A DNA stretch of 22,649 nt, taken from positions 1-22,649 of the forward strand of contig CAJFPH010000008.1 in assembly GCA_904398645.1 (NCBI GenBank), written 5' to 3'. The notes under the pieces were generated by a model. The model was not told the origin of the DNA, did no database searches, and saw only the letters and a list, made by a program, of their open reading frames with translations. Position numbers and translations under genes: made by a program. The stretch comes from Allobutyricicoccus pentlandensis. Its GTDB lineage: Bacteria; Bacillota; Clostridia; Oscillospirales; QAMX01. Below are positions 1-5,795 of this stretch, one piece after another (positions within the stretch are counted from its first letter, which is position 1; the number at the start of each line of letters is the position of its first letter).

Positions 1-24
1 AAGAGGGCTTTCCCCCCTCTTTGG
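1..24. terminator. Hairpin at window edge, terminator-like
   Basis: AAGAGGG (1-7) pairs with CCCTCTT (15-21), and the right arm continues into TGG. The same right-arm sequence CCCTCTTTGG occurs in the complete hairpin at 1068-1095, so the left arm may extend beyond the window. It closes the left side of the palindrome array, just as the 1068-1095 hairpin lies to the right of the repressor gene. Read on the minus strand it could end transcripts coming from the repressor gene through the array, but the bases that would form the T-run are outside the window. Confidence 0.35.
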
Positions 25-60
25 ATTCTCCCCCCACAACCGCGCCGCAGCCTTTAAATA

Positions 61-680
61 TGTGCAATTTGCAACGTTTGGTTAAACGTATATTATGTGC
101 GATTCGCAACGTTCCTTGCTCTTAAATGTTGTATATCGCAACATTTATGTTGCAAAATGCAATTTGATCACTTAATGTTGCATTTTTGCAACATAACTCA
201 CGCAGTCCATAACATGTTGCATATTGCACGTATTTACTAAGTAACAGCTGATCTATGTTGCAAACTGCACATCAATGACAGAGTAAATGTGCGTTTTGCA
301 ACAATGGAAACGCCTATATTGCATGATGCAACATAGGCGTGACAATTTAGCCGCTATATGATGCATTATGCAACAATATTCTGCAGTATCGAGCACCAAA
401 TGTTGCAAATTACATCAATATATCATTATATGTTGCTTTTCGCAACATTTAGCACGGCAATATGCTGCAATATGCAACTTTTAGCATCTAATTCGTTGCA
501 TACTGCAACACACCCCAGCCGTACAGCTGCCGCAAAGACAACGATGCATAAAATCATATTGATGCGTTTGTTGCGTATCGCACATTTCATCAAATAGTAT
601 GTTGCAAATTACAACTATCAATAAAAAAATATTGCTGCACATTGCACCATTCACCGACACCATTGATGCAATTTGCAACA
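61..680. repeat. Array of about 18 palindromic operator-like repeats
   Basis: Degenerate copies of TGTTGCA-N3-TGCAACA lie in non-coding DNA. Core centres (middle of N3) are near 68, 103, 135, 156, 184, 223, 264, 295, 325, 367, 409, 439, 471, 502, 577, 608, 641 and 672, with weaker candidates at 387 and 550. Ten copies have TGCA on both arms around exactly three bases; the one at 184 has four. Copies at 103 and 577 change both arms together (TGCG/CGCA), which keeps the symmetry. The copy at 325 sits in a longer inverted repeat (311-339) with CGCCTAT/ATAGGCG arms. DNA between copies is short, variable in length and not conserved, so this is not a CRISPR array. The last copy ends a few bases from the stop codon of the XRE-type gene. 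The likeliest reading is a multi-site binding region for a dimeric DNA-binding protein; a chain of RNA hairpins is the alternative. The function is not established. Confidence 0.85.
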
Positions 681-683
681 ATA

Positions 684-926
684 TTATTTGATCTCTTGCT
701 CAAGATTACGGAATACATCTGTATCAAAAAACTCTGTAATTGATATTCCCAATCCATCAATCAATTTTTTTAGTGTCACAATTCCGACATTTGAACTTAT
801 CCCAGTTAAAAAATCGTTTGCTGTTGACTGCGTTACACCCGACAGTGTAGCCAGACCGTTAATTGTCAAATTCCGTTCTTTCAAGAGTTCATAAAATCGT
901 TCTCTTACTGCTTCAGAAATACCCAT
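684..926 (-). CDS. Small XRE/Cro-CI-type helix-turn-helix regulator
   Basis: An 80-residue protein that is almost entirely one Cro/CI-type DNA-binding domain (about residues 5-70). The helix-turn-helix core is visible as LTINGLATLSGVTQSTANDF, followed by helices ending in LIDGLGISITEFFD, the usual layout of small XRE regulators. There is no sensor or dimerisation domain beyond the bundle. The ATG at 926 is preceded by AGAGGTGG three bases upstream. The gene is read toward the palindrome array and its stop codon is within a few bases of the last repeat, with no terminator between. A protein of this class binds short palindromes as a dimer, so it is the natural candidate to bind the array; this is inference from position. 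The opposing promoter at 1001-1029 lies just upstream and could be controlled by it. Chromosomal and phage-borne proteins of this type are both common, so origin is open. Confidence 0.85.
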   Translation of the reverse strand: MGISEAVRERFYELLKERNLTINGLATLSGVTQSTANDFLTGISSNVGIVTLKKLIDGLGISITEFFDTDVFRNLEQEIK

Positions 927-968
927 TTTCCACCTCTTGTTAAGAGATATCTTTGGGAAAAGGGTATC

Positions 969-999
969 ATTTTATACGAACTTAGGTTAACGGAAAACA
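969..999 (-). promoter_or_regulatory. Possible promoter of the XRE-type gene
   Basis: On the minus strand TATAAA (976 to 971), or TAAAAT two bases on, could serve as a -10 box about 45 bases before the ATG. The -35 region (992-999) matches consensus poorly. A short inverted repeat, GTAT/ATAC (964-967 and 974-977), overlaps the -10 box and could be an autoregulatory site. Both readings are weak. Confidence 0.3.
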
Positions 1000-1000
1000 C

Positions 1001-1029
1001 TTGACCAGAAAAATAAAGCGTGATATACT
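1001..1029 (+). promoter_or_regulatory. Strong sigma-70-type promoter without a downstream gene
   Basis: TTGACC at 1001-1006 and TATACT at 1024-1029 are separated by exactly 17 bases, a close match to consensus. It points away from the XRE-type gene. No credible coding region follows: the hairpin at 1068-1095 comes about 40 bases after the expected start of transcription. Confidence 0.6.
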
Positions 1030-1035
1030 GGAAAC

Positions 1036-1102
1036 GAAAAGAACTTACCTTATCGCGTGGGGAGTTTCCAAAGAGGGGCTCCGTCCCCTCTTTGGTCGTT
1101 TT
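1036..1102 (+). ncRNA. Candidate small RNA between promoter and hairpin
   Basis: From the TTGACC/TATACT promoter, transcription would start near 1036 and reach the 11-bp perfect stem CCAAAGAGGGG/CCCCTCTTTGG (1068-1078 and 1085-1095), which is followed by TCGTTTT. The product would be about 65 nt. TGGAAAC (1029-1035) and GTTTCCA (1064-1070) are also complementary, so promoter-proximal bases may pair with the base of the terminator stem. There is no ribosome site with a usable start codon in this stretch. It matches no RNA family I recognise. Confidence 0.3.
1068..1102 (+). terminator. Terminator-like hairpin
   Basis: A perfect 11-bp stem (1068-1078 with 1085-1095) and a 6-base loop, followed by TCGTTTT. 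The interrupted T-run makes it a moderate intrinsic terminator. Its right arm repeats the sequence at the window edge (12-24). Confidence 0.5.
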
Positions 1103-1109
1103 AAGGGGT

Positions 1110-1397
1110 CCGGGGGAAATCGAAATCCCCCGGCCGCATTTTTCTTTGGGATACAAAACCCGTTTCTTTTTGGCGGGACAAAAAGAAATGGGTTTTGAAA
1201 AATTCTTTGTATTTCTTTCATAAAAGAAATACTATAAAAAATCCGTTGAAGCGGATTAAAAATCAGAGAAAACAGAAAAAAACACGGCAGCTGGAAGGAG
1301 CTGCAACTCCTTCCAGCCTGCGCAGGCGCTAGACCGCCTACACAACGGGGATTTCCCCGCACCGCAAGAACATTATACCGCCAAACCACCTGTTTGG
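1110..1397. repeat. Tandem block of unrelated hairpins (extragenic repeat-like)
   Basis: Inverted repeats follow one another almost without gaps: CCGGGGGA/TCCCCCGG (1110-1133); a 17-bp stem with one G-T pair joining 1155-1171 to 1180-1196; GTATTTCTTT/AAAGAAATAC (1209-1232); AATCCG/CGGATT (1240-1257); CTGGAAGGAG/CTCCTTCCAG (1291-1316); AGGCG/CGCCT (1324-1339); CGGGG/CCCCG (1346-1359); CCAAAC/GTTTGG (1381-1397). On the minus strand the 1291-1316 stem is followed by CTGCCGTG and a run of seven T, so it may terminate minus-strand transcription. Open frames crossing the block lack ribosome sites and are set by the repeats. It resembles the dispersed extragenic repeat elements often found in gut Clostridia; only a genome self-search can confirm that. 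Confidence 0.55.
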
Positions 1398-1418
1398 CAA
1401 GCAATATCCCTGCGGTGG

Positions 1419-1435
1419 TGTTGCAATTTGCACTG
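1419..1435. promoter_or_regulatory. Isolated copy of the array palindrome
   Basis: TGTTGCAATTTGCACTG matches the array core exactly, TGCA (1422-1425) ATT TGCA (1429-1432), with the left TGT flank kept. It lies about 210 bp before the gene at 1648 and 750 bp from the nearest array copy. It could be an operator linking that gene to the same DNA-binding protein. Confidence 0.45.
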
Positions 1436-1532
1436 TGTAGCGCATTTAGGACCCCGGTTTTTTGTCAATGCACGCAATCTTCCGGGTTTCCGGCCTGCAC
1501 AGTGTATTCTGTTTTCTCCGAAGCCGGCGCTT

Positions 1533-1558
1533 GCGGGACGGGCGTAACCCGTCCCCGC
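1533..1558 (+). repeat. Leader hairpin
   Basis: GGGACGGG (1535-1542) and CCCGTCCC (1548-1555) form a perfect 8-bp stem with a 5-base loop in the region upstream of the gene at 1648. With no T-run it is not a standard terminator. Confidence 0.4.
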
Positions 1559-1606
1559 GGGCACGGTGGAAGGAGAATAGATTGCAATACCAGCGGATGG
1601 CACGAA

Positions 1607-1629
1607 GGGGACCGCGTGCTGCGGTCCCC
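1607..1629 (+). promoter_or_regulatory. Hairpin immediately before ribosome site
   Basis: GGGGACCGC (1607-1615) and GCGGTCCCC (1621-1629) form a perfect 9-bp stem with a 5-base loop, ending about five bases before the GGAGGGAGG ribosome site of the gene at 1648. Such a stem can shield or expose the site or protect the transcript end. Its role is inferred from position only. Confidence 0.45.
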
Positions 1630-1647
1630 ATGCCGGAGGGAGGATTT

Positions 1648-2091
1648 ATGTCACGAAAGAAAGCATCTGAAAAATTTCCAAGTTCCTTTGCCCTGCAAAT
1701 GAAAATCGAGTCCGCACTGCGGAATCCGCCGGAAAAAGGGTTTATCCCGCTGTTTAACTGGCTCGATGTGGATGAGCTTGTGGAGTTGATTTTGGGAAGG
1801 AAGAACGAGCAATTCATCATATTGGCAAAAACGCCGGTCTACGATGAGTTTACCTACGGCCGCGCAGGTAAGCTGTACGAAGAAATTTCCCGGATCCTGC
1901 AGCAGCTTGCGGCGGATGCGGGCGACACAGCCGGCACTGAAGGCGGGCAGGAGGCCTCCGAGCGGGTGGAGGCAATCGACGGTCTGCTGCACGAGCTGAT
2001 GCACTACTGTGTGAAAGGCGGTTTCCGCGCCGGCTGCCGTCTTGGGCGGACGTTTGACCTGGGCGAGTTTATCAATATCGACGATGCCTGA
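1648..2091 (+). CDS. Unrecognised small helical protein, 147 aa
   Basis: I do not recognise this protein with confidence. The ATG at 1648 is preceded by GGAGGGAGG (1635-1643), giving 147 residues starting MSRKKASEK. A second candidate is TTG at 1582, in frame with AAGGAG six bases upstream, which would add 22 residues but would place the 9-bp hairpin inside the coding region, so I prefer the ATG. The sequence is soluble, with no signal peptide or membrane segment. The middle (about residues 65-90) and the C-terminal third look helical, with an acidic, variable linker between (AGDTAGTEGGQEASE). The end, HELMHYCVKGGFRAGCRLGR, loosely recalls small Firmicute proteins of the DUF6809 type that end in a GFRLGARL-like helix; this is a weak resemblance. 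It stands alone, with its own terminator and an upstream copy of the array palindrome. Confidence 0.7.
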   Translation: MSRKKASEKFPSSFALQMKIESALRNPPEKGFIPLFNWLDVDELVELILGRKNEQFIILAKTPVYDEFTYGRAGKLYEEISRILQQLAADAGDTAGTEGGQEASERVEAIDGLLHELMHYCVKGGFRAGCRLGRTFDLGEFINIDDA

Positions 2092-2136
2092 CGCATTCTG
2101 TCTGCGCGGCTGAATTCCCGTCATACCCGGAAATCG

Positions 2137-2163
2137 GGCGGCGGGAGTTTGGCCGCCTTTTTT
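2137..2163 (+). terminator. Intrinsic terminator
   Basis: GGCGGC (2137-2142) pairs with GCCGCC (2152-2157) and is followed directly by six T. It ends the 1648-2091 gene and insulates the next promoter. Confidence 0.8.
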
Positions 2164-2185
2164 ATACAATTTCACAAGAATCACA

Positions 2186-2214
2186 TTGACATATCCCTGT
2201 ATTTTTGTTACGAT
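2186..2214 (+). promoter_or_regulatory. Promoter of the GH31 gene
   Basis: A perfect -35 TTGACA (2186-2191), a 17-base spacer and TACGAT (2209-2214) as -10. The start of transcription would be about 25 bases before the ATG. No obvious catabolite-response (cre) site is seen, so sugar control is not shown. Confidence 0.75.
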
Positions 2215-2244
2215 TGAGATGACTTTAAAGACGGGAGGAACAGT

Positions 2245-4236
2245 ATGGCACTTTTAAAGCAGGACGGGAACCGTCTGGTTCTGCGCAACGACACCGAACT
2301 TCTCTGGATTGAGCCCTGGGCGAAGAACAGCCTGCGTGTTCGCGCGGTACGTCACATTGACGTGCCGGAGGAAAACTGGGCGCTGCTGCCGCAGGAAAAC
2401 CCGGGCGACGCAGTCATCACGATCGCAGACGGCGAAGGTACCATTCAAAACGGTAAGATCACCGCACGGATTAACGTTGCGGGAATGCTCTATTTTTACG
2501 GCGAAAACGGGAAGCCGATTCTGCGCGAGTATTGGCGTTCGCGCGGCGGCAACTTTGAGACGATGAGCGCGCTGGAAATTTTCGCGCGCGAGTTTACCGG
2601 GATGCGCGGCGGCGATTTTGAGCTGACCATGCGTTTTGAGGCCAATCCCGGCGAGCATATCTACGGTATGGGACAGTATCAGGACGGCATGATCGACAAA
2701 AAGGGTTGTGTGCTGGAGCTGGCGCACCGCAATTCGCAGGCGAGTGTCCCGTTTTACGTCTCGAGCGAGGGATACGGCTTTCTCTGGAATAATCCCTCCA
2801 TCGGCCGCGTGACGTTTGCAAAGAACCGTACCGAGTGGTATGCGTCCAGCACCAAGGCGCTCGACTACTGGATCACGGCGTCCGACTCTCCGGCGGAGAT
2901 CATGTCCTCGTATGCCGACGCAACCGGTCACGCGCCAATGATGCCGGATTACGTCATGGGATTCTGGCAGTGCAAGCTGCGTTACCGTACGCAGGACGAG
3001 CTTTTGGAGGTCGCGCGGCACCACAAGTCGCTGGGCCTGCCGATGGACGTGATTGTATCGGACTTCTTCCACTGGCCGTATCAGGGCGACTGGCGTTTTG
3101 ATGAGACAGAGTGGCCCGATCCCGATGCCATGGTGCGCGAGCTTAAGGAAATGGGAATTGAACTGATGGTCTCTATCTGGCCGTATGTCGATCAGAAGAG
3201 TGAAAACTACAAAGTTATGCGCGATAACGGCTACCTGGTACACGCCGAGCGCGGCCTTCAGATCTGCGCGACGTGGAAGGGCAATACAATTCCCTATGAT
3301 CCGACGAACCCCGAGGCGCGCAAGTTTGTCTGGAGCGTGGTCAAGCGCAACTATTTTGATAAGGGCATTAAGATTTTCTGGCTTGATGAGGCGGAGCCCG
3401 AGTGGGACTATGACTTTGACCACTATCGTTACGCCAAGGGCGCAAACATTGCAGTCGGCAACATTTATCCGCTTGTTTATGCGCAGAACTTCTATGAGGG
3501 ATTAAAAGAAGAAGGCGTCGAGCTGCCCATCAATTTGCTGCGCTGCGCCTGGGCCGGTTCCCAGCGTTACGGGGCCCTCGTCTGGTCCGGCGACATCGAC
3601 ACCACATTCCGTTCCTTCCGTGAGCAGTTTACGAGCGGCTTGTCGATGGCCATGTCCGGCATCCCGTGGTGGACGTCCGACATCGGCGGTTTCCACGGCG
3701 GCGACCAAAACGACCCCGACTTCCGCGAGTTGCTGGTGCGCTGGTTCCAGTTCGGGGCGTTCTGTCCGGTATTCCGCCTGCACGGCGACCGTAAAAACGG
3801 CGACGATCCGGGCAGTGCTTCCAAGGCGCATACCGGCGGTCCGAACGAGGTTTGGAGCTATGGCGAGGAAGTGTATAAGATCCTGAAAAAGTATCTCTTC
3901 CTGCGCGAACAGATCCGGCCCTATGTGAAGTCCGTCATGGAAAAGACGGCCAAAACCGGCGCGCCGGTCATTCGTCCTCTCTATTACGACTTCCCGAAGG
4001 ATAAGGCAGTGGCTACCATTGAAGATCAAATGATGTTTGGCGACGACATTTTGGTTGCCCCCATCTTCGAGCTGGGTGCGAGAAAACGCGATGTCTACCT
4101 TCCGGCAGGCGAAACGTGGATTGACGCGCACACCGGTGCCGAATACGCCGGTGGTCAAACTGTCACGGCGGATGCGCCGCTGGAACTCATTCCGGTGTTT
4201 CTGCGCCGCGGCGGCAGCGTGAGCTTTACGTTGTAA
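2245..4236 (+). CDS. Glycoside hydrolase family 31 (alpha-xylosidase or alpha-glucosidase)
   Basis: A 663-residue retaining alpha-glycosidase that removes terminal alpha-linked xylose or glucose from oligosaccharides. An N-terminal beta-sandwich (about 1-225) precedes the catalytic barrel, followed by C-terminal beta domains. Family 31 landmarks are clear: the nucleophile Asp381 in IFWLDEAEPE, the general acid/base Asp450 in VWSGDIDTTF, and substrate-binding Asp479 in WWTSDIGGF. There is no signal peptide, so it acts in the cytoplasm on imported sugars. Length fits single-enzyme members of the family. The start is supported by GGGAGGA five bases upstream and by the promoter at 2186. The WLDEAEPE form of the nucleophile motif and overall look favour an alpha-xylosidase-like enzyme, but substrate cannot be settled by reading. 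It is monocistronic, converging on the phage module; no transporter lies beside it. Confidence 0.9.
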   Translation: MALLKQDGNRLVLRNDTELLWIEPWAKNSLRVRAVRHIDVPEENWALLPQENPGDAVITIADGEGTIQNGKITARINVAGMLYFYGENGKPILREYWRSRGGNFETMSALEIFAREFTGMRGGDFELTMRFEANPGEHIYGMGQYQDGMIDKKGCVLELAHRNSQASVPFYVSSEGYGFLWNNPSIGRVTFAKNRTEWYASSTKALDYWITASDSPAEIMSSYADATGHAPMMPDYVMGFWQCKLRYRTQDELLEVARHHKSLGLPMDVIVSDFFHWPYQGDWRFDETEWPDPDAMVRELKEMGIELMVSIWPYVDQKSENYKVMRDNGYLVHAERGLQICATWKGNTIPYDPTNPEARKFVWSVVKRNYFDKGIKIFWLDEAEPEWDYDFDHYRYAKGANIAVGNIYPLVYAQNFYEGLKEEGVELPINLLRCAWAGSQRYGALVWSGDIDTTFRSFREQFTSGLSMAMSGIPWWTSDIGGFHGGDQNDPDFRELLVRWFQFGAFCPVFRLHGDRKNGDDPGSASKAHTGGPNEVWSYGEEVYKILKKYLFLREQIRPYVKSVMEKTAKTGAPVIRPLYYDFPKDKAVATIEDQMMFGDDILVAPIFELGARKRDVYLPAGETWIDAHTGAEYAGGQTVTADAPLELIPVFLRRGGSVSFTL

Positions 4237-4260
4237 TCGCTGGTTCTTTTCTAGCCTGAT

Positions 4261-4301
4261 AACGCTCCCGTCCCCAGAGAGTGGGGACGGGAGCGTTTTT
4301 T
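4261..4301 (+). terminator. Strong terminator after GH31 gene
   Basis: A perfect 15-bp stem (4261-4275 with 4283-4297), 7-base loop and a run of T to 4301. It sits between the plus-strand hydrolase and the minus-strand phage module. Read on the minus strand the hairpin is equally stable but has no T-run. Confidence 0.9.
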
Positions 4302-4338
4302 GAGCGGTACTTCTGAATGACCGGCAGGCGTCTTACAG

Positions 4339-4485
4339 TCAGGCCTTTTGCCAGACGCCATCGATATAACGATCCCCAATGCCAAAACCGTCAGGCAGCG
4401 CCACAAAGCCTCGTTCTGTAGCAAACGTTTCATCCGAAACCACAATATTCACACACACATGGTCTTGAATCACTGCGTATCTCAT
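4339..4485 (-). CDS. Small phage protein at the end of the tail module
   Basis: A 48-residue protein starting MRYAVIQDHVCVNIVVSDE and ending in a GIGDRYIDGVW motif. Short proteins of this style (an AVI opening, then a GxGDxY segment and a final W) are often found just after tail-fibre genes in phages of Firmicutes and Proteobacteria, sometimes as the C-terminal part of fibre or fibre-assembly proteins. The start is the ATG at 4485: AAGGAGG overlaps the stop codon of the fibre gene and lies six bases upstream, whereas the nearer ATG six bases before has no spacing at all. It is the last gene of the module; only a hairpin and the host hydrolase follow. A direct role (fibre chaperone or attachment) is a guess. 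Confidence 0.65.
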   Translation of the reverse strand: MRYAVIQDHVCVNIVVSDETFATERGFVALPDGFGIGDRYIDGVWQKA

Positions 4486-4496
4486 GTACATCCTCC

Positions 4497-5780
4497 TTAT
4501 GTTTGCGGCAAGGAAAGGGGTGCGAACCATTCAATCAGCGCATAACCGTTTCCGCCCTCTCCACCTTTATTGACAAAACTGGGAACCGTTGTTCTGTTGA
4601 CGTAAGGCGCACAGCCTCCTCCACCGCCACAGCCATATCCCTTGGCGTTTCCGCCTGGACAGGCCGTCCCACTCATGTGCAGATTTCGTGAAAAGATTCC
4701 GCCGTCTCCGCCGCCCATGAGTCCGGTTCCACCGTTAATCACAAGATTTTCACCCAACGCCGAAATTTCATTGTCCGAAATGGTTCTGGTATTACGCGTT
4801 CCAGGCAGATAGCCTGCGCCGGAACCGCCGCCTAACAGAGTTGCCTGATAGCTGCTCAGCATCATAGGCACATAGCAGCCGAACGCACAGCCGTTTACCC
4901 GCTGCGAGGTTTCCAGCAGCACAGACTCACCAAGGGCCATAGAGGTTTCCCCACCCTCCGTTGCAAAGCCGTCGCAGGAACTGAATGTCGGCATTGTTGA
5001 ATATCCGTCACCCTTTGTTTGCATGACGTAAGCGTTTCCGGTACGTCCGCTCCCTCCGGCGCCAATGACAAACGTATATGTTTCATCCTCGTACAGTGCA
5101 AAGCGCTTTGACACCGCTATGGATGCATTACCGCCCGCTCCACAAAAAAAGGTGCGGGGAAAGTTGGCATTTTCATTCAGTGCCGCATCATAGACGGCAA
5201 AACCGCTGCCGCCGCCGCCTCCGCCGCCGAGCAAGGTCACCGTGTAGATCCCATCGTGCGGCGGAGACCAGTTTCCGGATGTTGTTATCAGATGCTTTTC
5301 GTGAAAGTCTCCCAACCCGGATGCCAGTTTGCCGGAGGTGACGGCGCCGTCCGCAAGCTTGGTCTCCGTTACGCTGCCGGAGGCCAATTTCCCCTCGGTG
5401 ACCGCATTGTCCGCAAGTTTTTCCGTTGTAATCGCGCCATTTTGTAACTTGGCGCTTGCGATGGAATTGTCCGGAATCGCGCCTACTGCCGTCTCATCGA
5501 TTAATGTTTTCAGTGAAGCCAGCTGCTGCGCAACACTTTCGCCGGAAACGCCGGTAATCGCCGCAGATCCGATATGGTGCGCGCCGGAACTTCCCTCCGT
5601 CACAGCGTTCAACTGTTCCTGCAAATCGTTGATATGATCGCGAAGCTGGTCTGAAATCCCCTGTATTTGTGCGCGGATCGCATCCTCGCTCTCCGGCTCC
5701 GTCGGAGAATACTCGTGATTTTTCAGTCCGTCCGCCGGCGTAAACATAAAATCTTCAAACAAAACGGGATTGTCTGTCAA
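4497..5780 (-). CDS. Phage tail fibre/appendage with decapeptide repeats and glycine-rich domain
   Basis: A 427-residue structural protein, probably the receptor-binding appendage of a short tail. The N-terminal part (1-104) contains a predicted coiled coil around residues 34-60 and should attach to the tail. Residues 105-154 are five tandem 10-residue repeats of the type GAVTxxKLAD, a fibre-shaft pattern seen in many phage fibres. From about 163 to the end runs a glycine-rich domain opening with ITTSGNWSPPHDGIYTVTLL and a seven-glycine run at 185-191, resembling glycine-rich fibre tips. The start is TTG at 5780 (AAAGGAGG nine bases upstream); no ATG lies in a better place. The ribosome site overlaps the stop of the preceding nozzle gene. 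Host specificity cannot be read from sequence. Fibre identity is confident as a class, not as a named family. Confidence 0.8.
   Translation of the reverse strand: MTDNPVLFEDFMFTPADGLKNHEYSPTEPESEDAIRAQIQGISDQLRDHINDLQEQLNAVTEGSSGAHHIGSAAITGVSGESVAQQLASLKTLIDETAVGAIPDNSIASAKLQNGAITTEKLADNAVTEGKLASGSVTETKLADGAVTSGKLASGLGDFHEKHLITTSGNWSPPHDGIYTVTLLGGGGGGGSGFAVYDAALNENANFPRTFFCGAGGNASIAVSKRFALYEDETYTFVIGAGGSGRTGNAYVMQTKGDGYSTMPTFSSCDGFATEGGETSMALGESVLLETSQRVNGCAFGCYVPMMLSSYQATLLGGGSGAGYLPGTRNTRTISDNEISALGENLVINGGTGLMGGGDGGIFSRNLHMSGTACPGGNAKGYGCGGGGGCAPYVNRTTVPSFVNKGGEGGNGYALIEWFAPLSLPQT
5319..5468 (-). repeat. Five 30-bp coding repeats in the fibre gene
   Basis: Codons 105-154 encode NSIASAKLQN, GAITTEKLAD, NAVTEGKLAS, GSVTETKLAD and GAVTSGKLAS. 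The DNA copies are diverged, so the repeat is held at protein level rather than by recent slippage. Confidence 0.85.
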
Positions 5781-5795
5781 TGATATAGACCTCCT

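Noticed and set aside
61..680. CRISPR array
   Set aside because: Repeats are degenerate 17-bp palindromes, the spaces between them are short and of unequal length, and there are no cas genes. CRISPR repeats are near-identical with regular unique spacers.
358..681. Small open frames inside the palindrome array
   Set aside because: They are made of the repeated motif in different frames, have no ribosome site and no protein-like composition.
1001..1404. Overlapping open frames of 60-120 codons in the hairpin block
   Set aside because: They exist on both strands because of the inverted repeats and have no ribosome site near their starts. None resembles a protein.
2254..3423. 389-codon open frame opposite the GH31 gene
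   Set aside because: It is the antisense shadow of a clearly coding gene with intact catalytic motifs, and has no ribosome site.
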